Under the pieces are notes generated by a model, which was not told the origin of the DNA, made no database searches, and was given only the letters and a program-made list of their open reading frames with translations. This document shows, piece by piece, positions 1 through 7,715 of a stretch of DNA of 64,000 bases. The DNA is from Paractinoplanes atraurantiacus. Lineage in GTDB: Bacteria > Actinomycetota > Actinomycetes > Mycobacteriales > Micromonosporaceae. A program made the position numbers and the translations under genes. The stretch is taken from contig NZ_OBDY01000017.1 of NCBI RefSeq assembly GCF_900215205.1, forward strand, positions 130,963 through 194,962, read 5' to 3'. Positions within the stretch are counted from its first letter, which is position 1, and every line of letters starts with the position of its first letter.

Positions 1-1
1 C

Positions 2-1660
2 GACCTCAACCGGCTCAACGGCGGCCTCGTCGTGCGCCGGGCCCGGGCCGGGGAGAAGCTGACCACCCTGGACGGCGTGGCCCGCGTGCTCGACGCCGAA
101 GACATGGTCATCTGCGACGACACCGGCCCGATCTCGCTGGCCGCGGTCATGGGCGGCGAGACCAGCGAGTGGCAGCCGGACACGGTGGACGTGCTGCTCG
201 AGGCGGCGCACTGGGATCCGGTGATGGTCGGGCGTACGGCCCGCCGGCACAAGCTGTTCAGCGAGGCGGCCAAGCGGTGGGAGCGTGGGGTCGACCCGCA
301 GCTGACTTTGGTCGCTTTGGAACGAGCCGTGCAGATCTTGACCTCGCAGGCCGGCGGAACCGTTGACGACGCGGTGCTCGACATCGACCACGTCGTCGCG
401 CCTTCCACCATCGCTGTGGATGCGGATCTGCCGGCACAGCGCATCGGCCTCGCGTATTCCTCCTCGGACGTCGTGAAGCTGCTGTCCCAGGTCGGCTGCC
501 AGGTGCGCGAGAGTGTGCCGCTCGAGGTCACGCCGCCGTCGTGGCGTCCCGACCTGCTCACGCCGATCGACCTGGTGGAGGAGGTGGCCCGCCTCGGCGG
601 GTACAACGACATCCCCAGCATCCTGCCGCCGGCCCGTGGCGGCTCCGGCATCACGCCGGCCCAGCGCCGTCGCCGCACGGTGGGCCGGGCGCTGGCCGAG
701 AACGGCTACGTCGAGGTGCTGTCGTACCCGTTCGTGGCGCCGTCGGCCGCCGACCAGCTCGGCTACCCGGCCGACGACCCGCGGCGCAGCGCGGTCCGGC
801 TGACCAACCCGCTGTCCGAGCAGGAGCCGCTGCTGCGCACGTCGCTGCTGCCCACGCTGCTGGCGACGCTCAAGCGCAACCTGGGCCGCGGCCACCGCGA
901 CCTGGCGATCTTCGAGACCGGCCTGGTCTTCCTCCCGACGCTCGCGGTCACCGCGCCGCCGGCGATGGGCGTCGACCGCAAGCCGACCGACGAGGAGTGG
1001 AAGGCCGCCAACGCGATCGTCCCGCACCAGCCGTGGCACCTGGCCGCGGCCGTGACCGGCGACATCGCCCCCGCCGGGTGGTGGGGCGCGGGCCGCGAGG
1101 CCACGTGGGCCGACGCGATCGAGGCGGCGCGGGTCGCGCTGTCGGCGGCCGGCATCACCGCCGGCCGGGTGACGGTGGCGGCGGCCGAGCTGGCGCCGTG
1201 GCACCCGGGCCGTTGCGCGGCGATCAGCGTGGACGGTGAGGTCGTGGGCCACGCGGGCGAGCTCCACCCGGCGGTCGTGTCGGCGCTGGAGCTGCCGAAG
1301 CGTACGAGCGTGATGGAACTCGACCTCGACGCCGTGCCCGCGGCGCCGGTCACGCAGGCGAAGAAGATCTCGTCGTTCCCGCCGGCGCTGATCGACGTGG
1401 CGCTGGTCGTCGACGCCGGCACCCCGGCCGCCGCGGTCTCGTCCGTGCTGGAACAGGGCGCGGGGGAGCTGCTGGAGTCGGTCGCGCTCTTCGACCTGTA
1501 CGAGTCGGACCAGCTCGGCGAGGGCAAGAAGTCCCTGGCCTACAAGCTGACCTTCCGGGCCCCCGACCGCACGCTGACCTCGGAGGAGACCCTGGCCGCG
1601 CGCGACGCCGCCGTGGCCGCCGCGGCGTCACGTTTCGGGGCTACCCTGCGGGGCGCCTGA
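2..1660 (+). CDS. pheT: phenylalanine--tRNA ligase beta subunit, 5'-truncated by window edge
   Basis: The beta subunit works in the alpha2-beta2 phenylalanyl-tRNA synthetase that charges tRNA-Phe in the cytoplasm. The frame is open from base 2, so the start lies upstream; about 552 residues of an expected 800 or so are present. Visible in order are the end of the B3/B4 editing domain (GGETSEW, then WERGVDP), the B5 domain with PPSWRPDL and VEEVARLGGYND, the catalytic-like core, and a C-terminal FDX-ACB anticodon-binding domain from about residue 455 (SSFPPALIDVALVVD to RTLTSEE). pheS would be expected just upstream. The 3' end overlaps the convergent TetR gene by 20 bases. Identity is very secure. 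Confidence 0.97.
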   Translation, partial: DLNRLNGGLVVRRARAGEKLTTLDGVARVLDAEDMVICDDTGPISLAAVMGGETSEWQPDTVDVLLEAAHWDPVMVGRTARRHKLFSEAAKRWERGVDPQLTLVALERAVQILTSQAGGTVDDAVLDIDHVVAPSTIAVDADLPAQRIGLAYSSSDVVKLLSQVGCQVRESVPLEVTPPSWRPDLLTPIDLVEEVARLGGYNDIPSILPPARGGSGITPAQRRRRTVGRALAENGYVEVLSYPFVAPSAADQLGYPADDPRRSAVRLTNPLSEQEPLLRTSLLPTLLATLKRNLGRGHRDLAIFETGLVFLPTLAVTAPPAMGVDRKPTDEEWKAANAIVPHQPWHLAAAVTGDIAPAGWWGAGREATWADAIEAARVALSAAGITAGRVTVAAAELAPWHPGRCAAISVDGEVVGHAGELHPAVVSALELPKRTSVMELDLDAVPAAPVTQAKKISSFPPALIDVALVVDAGTPAAAVSSVLEQGAGELLESVALFDLYESDQLGEGKKSLAYKLTFRAPDRTLTSEETLAARDAAVAAAASRFGATLRGA

Positions 1661-2288
1661 CGTCCTGTTCCCCGGAGCGGTGGTGACACTCTCCGGGGAA
1701 CACCCGCCGCAGCTCATCGGCGATCGTCTCGCGGGCGGCGATCGCCGACGGCTCGGTGTAGGCGTGCAGCCGTAGACCCTCGGTGAGGGCCAGAAGGCGT
1801 ACGGCGGCCGCGGTCTCATCGGTCTCCTCGGGCACCTCGCCGCACTCCTTGCCGTTCTGCACGGCCTGCGTGATCGTGCCGCGGATGTGGGAGTTGCTGC
1901 GGCCCAGCGCCCCGGCCAGCTTCGGGTTGTCCACCGTGCGGCCGGTGAAGGCCAGCTCCACCCGGCACTCCCGGCGTCTCCTTTCGTCCAGGGGCATCAG
2001 TCGCGTCAGCGCGTTCAGCAGGATCTCCTCGATGCGCGCGCCTTCTTGGTCGGCTCTTTTCGCCTCGTCCTGGATCTGCTGCTCGAGGCGCTCACGCGCA
2101 GTCGTGAAGGCATGAAGCAACATTTCATCTTTTGTCCGAAAATAATGCTGCACTAAGCCTACCGAGATGCCGGCGGTGGCGGCGGTCCGCGCCACGGTGA
2201 CGGCGTCGAAGCCCTCGGTCGCCACGATCTCCTCGACGGCCTCGGCGACCTGACGGCGGCGAGCTTCATGATCAGCGGTCCTGGCCAT
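1641..2288 (-). CDS. TetR/AcrR family transcriptional regulator
   Basis: This is a 215-residue protein with an N-terminal TetR helix-turn-helix at about residues 10-55 (VTVARTAATAGISVGLVQHYF, the usual recognition helix followed by F and K) and an all-helical ligand-binding C-terminal part of unknown specificity. Such proteins repress nearby genes until a small ligand binds. It is transcribed divergently from the serine hydrolase at 2354, and two copies of an inverted-repeat element lie between the two starts, so autoregulation and control of the hydrolase are likely. The ATG at 2288 sits immediately beside the first operator copy. The 3' end overlaps pheT by 20 bases, convergently. Confidence 0.92.
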   Translation of the reverse strand: MARTADHEARRRQVAEAVEEIVATEGFDAVTVARTAATAGISVGLVQHYFRTKDEMLLHAFTTARERLEQQIQDEAKRADQEGARIEEILLNALTRLMPLDERRRRECRVELAFTGRTVDNPKLAGALGRSNSHIRGTITQAVQNGKECGEVPEETDETAAAVRLLALTEGLRLHAYTEPSAIAARETIADELRRVFPGECHHRSGEQDVRRPAG

Positions 2289-2290
2289 TG

Positions 2291-2345
2291 CATAACCATA
2301 TCGGCATACGGTTTACTGCCATAACCATACAGCCATACGGTTATG
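2291..2345. promoter_or_regulatory. two TetR-type operator copies in the divergent promoter
   Basis: Two 26-base inverted repeats, each CATAACCATA-N6-TACGGTTTAC/TACGGTTATG, run from 2291 to 2316 and from 2320 to 2345, so they repeat at a 29-base period. The second copy has near-perfect arms (one mismatch in ten). The pair fills the gap between the divergent TetR and serine hydrolase genes, and its AT-rich sequence stands out from the GC-rich surroundings. Binding by the adjacent TetR protein is inferred. Confidence 0.75.
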
Positions 2346-2353
2346 GAGGCTCC

Positions 2354-3703
2354 ATGCTCATCCATGCGCTCCTGGCTCTCACGCTCGCCGTGCCCACGTT
2401 CGTCGAGCAGCAGCAGAAAGACCTGAACATCCCCGGCGTGGCCTATGCGATCGTCACCCGCGACCGCGTCGTCGAGCAGCACACGTCGGGCGTCACCGCG
2501 CAGACCCCGTTCCTCATCGGCTCGGTGTCCAAGCCGTTCACCGCCCTGACCGTCATGCAGCTCGTCGAGCAGGGCCGGGTCGACCTCGACGACCCGGTCG
2601 TCCGCCACCTGCCGTGGTTCGCCTTCCCGCAGATCACCGTGCGCCAGCTGCTGAACCACACGAGCGGCCTGCCCCAGTGGGCCTCACGCACCGACCGCTT
2701 CGACAACAGTCCCGACGGCCTTTCCCGTTCCGTTCGAGACCTGGCGACAGCCCGCCTGGGAAAGCCCGAATACAGCGACGCCAACTACATGGTGCTGGGC
2801 GCGATGGTGCAGGAGGTGACCGGCCGCCCATTCCGCGAGGTGTTGCAGCGCCAGGTCTTCGACCCGCTCGACATGCGCCACACGGTCGCCCAGTCAGCCG
2901 GCCACCGCTATTGGTTCGGCCATCCACGCCGCTTCGAGGCCCCCTACGACCTTTCGGGCCTGCCGTACGGCTACGTGACAGCCTCCCTGGACGACATGAC
3001 GCACTTCGCGATGGCCCACCTGAACGGCGGCCGCTACGGCCCCCACCGCGTGATCTCCGCCGACACCATCACCCAGATGCAGACCGCACAGACCGACGTC
3101 GGCTACGGCCTGGGCTGGCGCGACACCGAGCTCGACGGCACCCGCATCGTCTGGCACGCCGGCGCTGACCCCGGCTTCTGGGCCCACCTGGTCCTGGTGC
3201 CGAGCGCCGGCATAGGCGTGATCGTCCTGGCCGACGCGTACAGCCCCGCCTTGGACGAGCGCCTGGCGTCGATAGCCTTCAACATCACCCGCATGGCCTT
3301 GGGCGGCACACCCGAGCCGTCCCCACCCTGGGACCCGCTACTGCGGGGCACGCTCTACGCGCTGGTCACCCTGGCCGCCCTGCTAGCGCTGACAATCACC
3401 ATTTCCGCCGTACGCCGCCGCGTACGCCACCGAGCCGCCGCCCTCATATGGGCGATTTCATGCGCCGCCGTGGTCACATTGGCCTTGGTGGTGCTTCCCG
3501 CCTCGATGGGCTACAGCCTGACCCAGATCCGCTTGTGGACCCCCGACATCTTCTGGTCCATCATCGCGACAGCCACCCTGGCCACCATCCTGGCCATCCT
3601 CCGCCTGGCCTTGGCCGCCACAGCCCCACGCCCCGGTCCGCAGCCTTCACTCCCGCCCGCAGGCGTCCCTTCCAGCGACAGCCCAGCCGTGCCAGGCCCA
3701 TGA
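2354..3703 (+). CDS. serine hydrolase, class C beta-lactamase/PBP-like, with C-terminal membrane segments
   Basis: This is a 449-residue member of the beta-lactamase class C/DD-peptidase/esterase superfamily. The catalytic SxxK is SVSK (Ser57-Lys60), the second motif is YSD near residue 140 (within YSDANYMVLG), and a WHAG-containing segment replaces the KTG box. The N-terminus is a hydrophobic export signal. After about residue 335 come three predicted membrane helices that would anchor the enzyme, then a Pro/Ser-rich tail. The ATG at 2354 is preceded by GGAGG at 2345-2349; an upstream in-frame ATG at 2288 would run through the operators and is rejected. The substrate is unknown: D-Ala-D-Ala peptides or esters are both possible. 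Likely controlled by the divergent TetR. Confidence 0.9.
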   Translation: MLIHALLALTLAVPTFVEQQQKDLNIPGVAYAIVTRDRVVEQHTSGVTAQTPFLIGSVSKPFTALTVMQLVEQGRVDLDDPVVRHLPWFAFPQITVRQLLNHTSGLPQWASRTDRFDNSPDGLSRSVRDLATARLGKPEYSDANYMVLGAMVQEVTGRPFREVLQRQVFDPLDMRHTVAQSAGHRYWFGHPRRFEAPYDLSGLPYGYVTASLDDMTHFAMAHLNGGRYGPHRVISADTITQMQTAQTDVGYGLGWRDTELDGTRIVWHAGADPGFWAHLVLVPSAGIGVIVLADAYSPALDERLASIAFNITRMALGGTPEPSPPWDPLLRGTLYALVTLAALLALTITISAVRRRVRHRAAALIWAISCAAVVTLALVVLPASMGYSLTQIRLWTPDIFWSIIATATLATILAILRLALAATAPRPGPQPSLPPAGVPSSDSPAVPGP

Positions 3704-4279
3704 GCGCCCTTTCGCTCACAGCGTCGCCACCGACATCGTCGTCACTTGTTTCCACGCCGGCTTCCGTCCCGTGCTTCGCCATTGCCTCCGAGCTCGCTCG
3801 CTCCAGGCCTTCCACGCCGCGCGGCTCAACCAAAGCCACGAAAGGACAGCCCCGATTCCGCGCGATGAGCCTTCCGACGCGGCGGCGTTCCCCGGCGTGC
3901 GACAAAAACCTTCGAAAGCGGGCCTTCAAGCCGCGAGCGGGACAAGTACGGTCGCGGCCCTTCATGCGGTGCGCGGGACAGGCTCGGTCGCGGCCCTCCA
4001 CGCGGTGCGCAGGACAGGCTCGGTCGCGGCCCTCCATGGTGCGCGGGGACAGGCTCGGTCGCGGCCCTCCACGTGGTGCGCGGGACAGGCTCGGTCGCGG
4101 CCTTTCGTGCGGTGCGGGGATGAGCTCGGGCGTGGGCCCTTCATCTGGCATCGGCGGCGGCACCCTGATCTTCCCCGCGCGGGATCGGCCTTCAGACGCG
4201 GCGAGAGCGCAGCCATCACTCGACGCGAGGAGAGCCTTCATTTGGGTGCGCGGGCAGCCCTTCGCGCGCTGTGTCGTGT
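3704..4279. other. non-coding spacer with minisatellite
   Basis: This 576-base stretch separates the serine hydrolase stop from the IS481 target site. Long open frames exist on both strands, but they are by-products of GC-rich tandem repeats and match no recognisable protein. Apart from the 36-base repeat array described separately, no promoter, RNA gene or convincing coding region is seen. Confidence 0.6.
3940..4131. repeat. 36-bp tandem repeat array, five to six copies
   Basis: Units starting with GGACAGGCTCGGTCGCGG begin at 3940 (divergent), 3976, 4012, 4047 and 4083, with a decayed copy at about 4118. The period is 36, 36, 35, 36 and 35 bases. Each unit continues with CCCTCCACGYGGTGCGCG. 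The two 35-base units break any single reading frame, so the array is not under coding constraint. There are no spacers between copies, so it is not a CRISPR array. Strand slippage is the likely origin. Confidence 0.8.
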
Positions 4280-4285
4280 TCTAGG

Positions 4286-4314
4286 TGTTCTGACCACGGA
4301 CGTTGGTAACGCGG
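4286..4314 (+). repeat. IS481 left terminal inverted repeat
   Basis: This 29-base repeat begins TGTTCTGACCACGG and ends AACGCGG. It matches the reverse complement of 5343-5371 at about 23 of 29 positions. Confidence 0.85.
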
Positions 4315-4392
4315 CGGAGTTCCGGAAATAGGTGAGGACCTCCAGGTGAGGTGGAGCTTGTCGAGAGTTCCGTTTCACCCGGGAGGTCCTCT

Positions 4393-5376
4393 ATGCCCCA
4401 CGCTAACGCCTCACTGACCGAACGCGGCCGATTGCGGCTGGCCCGGTGCGTCGTCGATGACAAATGGCCGCTACGCCGGGCCGCGGACCGGTTCCAGGTC
4501 AGCCCGACCACCGCGAAACGCTGGGCCGACCGCTACCGCACCGACGGCGCGGCAGGCATGACCGACCGATCCAGCCGGCCACACCACAGCCCAAACCGCA
4601 CACCCCACCCGATCGAACGCCGCGTCCTGCACCTACGCCGCAGCAAACGACTCGGGCCCGTGCGCATCGGCTGGCGCCTCAGCCTGCCGGCATCAACCTG
4701 CCACGCGATCCTGCGCCGTGCCCGCGCCGCCCGTTTGTCCCACCTCGACCGGGCCACCGCCGAACCGATCCGCCGCTACGAACACGACCGGCCCGGCGAC
4801 CTGATCCACATCGACATCAAGAAACTCGGCAACATTCCCGACGGCGGCGGCTGGCGCACCCAAGGACGCGCCGCCGGCAGCCACAACAAACAGCGCACCA
4901 CACCAAAACGCAAGAACAGCCACCCGGTGATCGGCTACGCCTACCTGCACACCGCCCTGGACGACCACTCCCGACTGGCCTACACCGAAATCCTGGCCGA
5001 CGAGGCCAAGGAAACCGCTGCCGGGTTCTGGCGCCGCGCCCACGCCTGGTTCGCCGGCCACGGCATCACCATCACCCGGGTCCTGACCGACAACGGCTCC
5101 TGCTACAAATCCCGCCTCTGGCACCAGACCAACGCCGAACTCGGCGTCACGGTGAAGAAAACCCGCCCCTACCGGCCCCAAACCAATGGCAAAGCCGAAC
5201 GTTTCCACCGAACCCTGACCGACGAATGGGCCTACGCCAAGGCAAACACCAGCGAAAACGCCCGCCGAAAAGCCCTACCCCGGTTCCCGCATACCTACAA
5301 TCATCACCGCCACCACACCGCCATCGGCGGACCACCCGCCGACCGCGTTCCCAACCTCTCTGGGCAGAACATCTAG
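4393..5376 (+). CDS. IS481-family transposase
   Basis: This 327-residue DDE transposase catalyses movement of the surrounding element. The N-terminus has a helix-turn-helix (about residues 8-60, including RRAADRFQVSPTTAKRWADRY). The integrase-type core has its acidic residues in IHIDIKK, in LTDNGSCY with an upstream DDHSR strand, and in the final Glu of AERFHRTL. The start is the ATG at 4393, preceded by GGGAGG at 4381-4386. The stop codon TAG (5374-5376) lies wholly inside the duplicated target TCTAGG, so the insertion site, not the element, supplies termination. All catalytic residues are present, so it is probably active. Confidence 0.93.
   Translation: MPHANASLTERGRLRLARCVVDDKWPLRRAADRFQVSPTTAKRWADRYRTDGAAGMTDRSSRPHHSPNRTPHPIERRVLHLRRSKRLGPVRIGWRLSLPASTCHAILRRARAARLSHLDRATAEPIRRYEHDRPGDLIHIDIKKLGNIPDGGGWRTQGRAAGSHNKQRTTPKRKNSHPVIGYAYLHTALDDHSRLAYTEILADEAKETAAGFWRRAHAWFAGHGITITRVLTDNGSCYKSRLWHQTNAELGVTVKKTRPYRPQTNGKAERFHRTLTDEWAYAKANTSENARRKALPRFPHTYNHHRHHTAIGGPPADRVPNLSGQNI
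5343..5371 (-). repeat. IS481 right terminal inverted repeat
   Basis: Read on the minus strand it begins TGTTCTGCCCAGAG and ends AACGCGG, paired with the left repeat at 4286-4314. The last codons of the transposase (LSGQNI) are encoded inside it. Confidence 0.85.
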
Positions 5377-5383
5377 GCGACGG

Positions 5384-5896
5384 TCACATGAGTAGGCAGG
5401 CGCGGTGGGTCAGCAGGTCGTCGGCTAGTTCGTTGAGCATCTTGGCCGCGCCTACGGAACGAAGGGCGTGGCTCACGGCGGCGCGGACAGGCTCGGGCAC
5501 GTCCGGATTTCCGAAGGCGGGCAGCGCCAGCAGGAGCGACGCCGGATCGGAGGGCAGAAGCGGCCAGGGCAAACCATGGTCGTCGGTGTAGTGCGGACCG
5601 GGGTCGGCGGCTCGCACCCCCTCGTCGACCACCCAGTCGATGCCGGCGTCGTCGGGCATCGTGCAGACGACCAGATGAAGGGTGCCGCCGGCCACCGCCA
5701 CGGCGAAGACAGGCCACTGCCCCGGATCCTCGAAGTTCTCGAGATAGGCCTCCAGGTCGCCGAGGTCCACATCGAAGGCTTCGGGCGCACCTTGGGCGAG
5801 GCCGACACAGTAGAGAAAGGCCGGCCAGAACAGTTCGTCCTCGACCCAGCCGCTCGCATCAACGAGGGGCGCGTCTTCGTATCGAGGCAACCGCAC
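5384..5896 (-). CDS. hypothetical acidic protein
   Basis: This is a 170-residue acidic soluble protein with no signal peptide or membrane helix. It is rich in Trp, Asp and Pro (WVEDELFWPAFLYCVGL near residue 17, and LPWPLLPSDP near residue 110). I do not recognise the family; the composition resembles small immunity-like or SMI1-like proteins, but no motif proves this. The IS481 right end lies only seven bases beyond its stop codon, so the gene itself is intact while its downstream region has been displaced. Confidence 0.65.
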   Translation of the reverse strand: MRLPRYEDAPLVDASGWVEDELFWPAFLYCVGLAQGAPEAFDVDLGDLEAYLENFEDPGQWPVFAVAVAGGTLHLVVCTMPDDAGIDWVVDEGVRAADPGPHYTDDHGLPWPLLPSDPASLLLALPAFGNPDVPEPVRAAVSHALRSVGAAKMLNELADDLLTHRACLLM

Positions 5897-6037
5897 GCCG
5901 CATGTTAACGGCGCGGGGGAAGGGGCGCCGCCCTGGTGGTCCCGCCCGCCGCCGTGGGCGGGCCACCAGGGCTCTTCAGCGCGCCGCCGGGCGGGCTGGT
6001 CTGGGGGAACTCTGTCGGGCCGGGTGGGTGGTGGGGT

Positions 6038-6089
6038 GAGCGCGTCCTGGCGCCGGGGTGGCCGCCACCGCGGGCGTCAGGACGCGCTC
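6038..6089. terminator. inverted repeat at the 3' end of the HTH gene
   Basis: The 12-base arms GAGCGCGTCCTG (6038-6049) and CAGGACGCGCTC (6078-6089) are perfectly complementary, around a 28-base GC-rich loop. The right arm overlaps the last codons and stop of the minus-strand HTH gene. There is no T tract. A terminator role is inferred from position. Confidence 0.45.
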
Positions 6090-6406
6090 AGCTTGGGGGT
6101 GGGGCGCCGGTTCTCCGGGAAGATCTGGTCGTAGGCGATCAGCCAGCGGATCTGCTCGCGTGGGGGGACCTGGCAGCCGCGCAGGAAAGCCAGAAGGGTG
6201 TCGCGCCGCGGATTGCTGCGGGCGGCGATCAAGTTGTGTGCCGTGGCCCGGGAGATGGGGGTGCCGGCCAGGCTGCTGCGGCGCACTACGGCGTCGACCG
6301 AGCATCTACGCTGAGTCATCAGAGCGCGGAGTCGTCGCCCCAGCTCTTGCGGGGTGGCGGCGCCGGCCGGGTCGGGCGGAACGTTCGGCAGGGCGGTGAC
6401 GGTCAT
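6077..6406 (-). CDS. XRE-like helix-turn-helix protein
   Basis: This 109-residue protein carries a Cro/C1-like helix-turn-helix at about residues 25-80: RRLRALMTQRRCSVDAVVRR, then ISRATAHNLIAARSNPRRDT, then a helix ending LRGCQVPP, the typical layout of small actinobacterial XRE regulators. The C-terminus (WLIAYDQIF) may be a dimer helix. The start at 6406 follows GGAGG ten bases upstream on the minus strand; an ATG further upstream at 6514 is in frame but adds a non-conserved Arg-rich stretch. No partner gene is adjacent. Confidence 0.7.
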   Translation of the reverse strand: MTVTALPNVPPDPAGAATPQELGRRLRALMTQRRCSVDAVVRRSSLAGTPISRATAHNLIAARSNPRRDTLLAFLRGCQVPPREQIRWLIAYDQIFPENRRPTPKLSAS

Positions 6407-6650
6407 GAAGGATTGCCTCCAACGGCTCCGGTCCTCGCGGCAACGAGGATCTTTCCGGGGTCGATGTAGATCCTGGTGCGGCCGTCCAGGCGAAACAAGA
6501 ACGCGCTTGCGCACGAAAACCCAAGGTCAGCGCGTTGTGCCCCGGCTGGACGGTCCGTGACGCCTCTGCGCCACACTCGGCGTAGTCAGGCCGGCCGCCG
6601 ACCTCGGACAGTCACGGATCATCGGTCGGCCACCGGTCGACGGTGCCGCA

Positions 6651-6673
6651 GCGTTATCGCAGTGAAATAACGC
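6651..6673. terminator. hairpin directly after the 6674 gene
   Basis: GCGTTAT (6651-6657) pairs with ATAACGC (6667-6673) across a nine-base loop and abuts the TGA of the minus-strand gene ending at 6674. It is likely a terminator or 3' processing stem, although it lacks a T run. Confidence 0.4.
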
Positions 6674-6952
6674 TCAGTAGTCGTTGACGTAGGTGATCTC
6701 GTAAAGGTCACCCAGCTCCCGGCTCACCAAAGCGTGCAATTGCCGCCCTTCGGCGATGAAGGCGACCCGCGCCTCCTCGGACTTCCACTCGAACTCCGGC
6801 CCCAGCTCCGCGCCGTACCGGTCGCCCCACCGCTCCAGCCGGGCCACCAGCTCCGCCGAGAGGGGCAGATCCTCGGGGGACAACCCGCCGTAGCGCCCCC
6901 ACAACGGAAACGCCCCGTAGTCGGCCATCAGCCGGATGTGCTGCACCTTCAC
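6674..6952 (-). CDS. hypothetical small protein
   Basis: This is a 92-residue acidic cytoplasmic protein (MADYGAFPLWGRYGGLSP, then a long helical segment, ending EITYVNDY). I do not recognise a family; similar small proteins occur as orphans in actinomycetes. The preferred start is the GTG at 6952, eight bases past the stop of the upstream hydrolase remnant; ATG at 6928 is the alternative. A longer open frame reaching 7117 is only the shadow of the hydrolase remnant. Confidence 0.55.
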   Translation of the reverse strand: MKVQHIRLMADYGAFPLWGRYGGLSPEDLPLSAELVARLERWGDRYGAELGPEFEWKSEEARVAFIAEGRQLHALVSRELGDLYEITYVNDY

Positions 6953-6959
6953 CGGGTCA

Positions 6960-7400
6960 TCATGCCTTGAGGAAGCCTCGGACCAGGTCGGCACACTCCT
7001 CGGGCCGTTCGGCGTGCACGAAATGGCCGGAGCCGGGGAAGGTCCGGATCTCCGCGTCGGGCCGGGCGCTTCGCAACGCCTGGAGCTCCTCGGCGCTGGG
7101 AAGGGCGTCGAGCTCACCCCGGATCAGCAGGCTGCGCGCGGTCAGCCGCCGAAGGGCGGGAGTGTGCGGCGCGAAGAACTCGGGGTCTTCGGTGAGCCGG
7201 CTCTGGTGATCGGCGCCCCGTCGCCAGTGCTCCGGCCCGAAAGGGGCGGCCGCCACTACGGCAGCGATGCGGCCGCGCGCGGCGGCGTCGGGCGTGTAGA
7301 CCTCATCGCGGGCAGCGCCGAACGCCGCGATCGTCTCGATCAACAGCGCCCACAGGGCCCGCGCCTCGTCTTCGGCAGCGCGACCGAGTTGCTCCGTAGT
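6960..7400 (-). pseudogene. alpha/beta-hydrolase, C-terminal remnant
   Basis: About 146 residues of an alpha/beta-hydrolase C-terminal half remain. They include the cap region (ALWALLIETIAAFG), the strand with the acid (LLIRGELDALPS) and the catalytic His (FPGSGHFVHAERPEE). The N-terminal half with the oxyanion motif and nucleophile Ser is missing: upstream of about 7400 the frame becomes the antisense of a plus-strand NTF2-like gene. Without the nucleophile the enzyme cannot be active. This looks like a deletion that joined two unrelated genes. Confidence 0.7.
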
Positions 7401-7469
7401 CGCTTGGTGAGGGCGGTCGGCCGGACGGTAGGGGGTCGGAGCGCAGGACCCCACGCTGGTCCAGCAGCA

Positions 7470-7715
7470 GTGCAGGCCTGCGATCCTGAACGTGTGGACC
7501 GGATCGTGGCCGAAGTGATCGACGCGATGGGGCGTGGGGATCGGGAAGCTTTGATCCGGCTCTTCCATCCCTACCTGCATTGGACCGAGGGCAGCTTGAC
7601 CGTACGCGGGCGCACCAAAGTCCTGGCCCACGTCGATGGTGTGCCGGCGCCGCCTGTGGACTACGAGTTGCGGGACGGGCAGATCTACCGGTGGGTGTCA
7701 GCCCAGGACCGGTAG
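7470..7715 (+). CDS. SnoaL/NTF2-like protein, short
   Basis: This 81-residue protein has the start of a SnoaL-like NTF2 fold: helix VDRIVAEVIDAMGRGD, then LFHPYLHWTEGS, then the short strands of VDYELRDGQIYRW. The family normally has 110-140 residues, so this is a short or degraded member. GTG at 7470 and GTG at 7494 are both possible starts; neither has a clear ribosome site. It lies opposite the lost half of the hydrolase remnant, and its end overlaps the convergent MDMPI gene by 18 bases. Function unknown. Confidence 0.5.
   Translation: MQACDPERVDRIVAEVIDAMGRGDREALIRLFHPYLHWTEGSLTVRGRTKVLAHVDGVPAPPVDYELRDGQIYRWVSAQDR

Larger units (their letters stand above)
4280..5377 (+). mobile_element. 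IS481-family insertion sequence with TCTAGG target duplication
   Basis: The element spans 4286-5371 (1086 bases) and is flanked by a 6-base direct repeat TCTAGG at 4280-4285 and 5372-5377, which fits the NCTAGN target of IS481 relatives. The 29-base terminal inverted repeats (4286-4314 and 5343-5371) begin TGTTCTG and end AACGCGG, with about six mismatches. It carries one full-length transposase gene, so the copy looks intact and recent. It landed just 3' of the gene ending at 5384. Confidence 0.9.

Noticed and set aside
3940..4131. CRISPR array
   Set aside because: The repeats abut without spacers, and no cas genes are in the window.
3448..4331. Long open frames on both strands across the 36-bp repeat region
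   Set aside because: They are Arg/Pro/Gly-rich by-products of a GC-rich minisatellite, mutually overlapping, and the 35-base repeat variants break the frame without selection.
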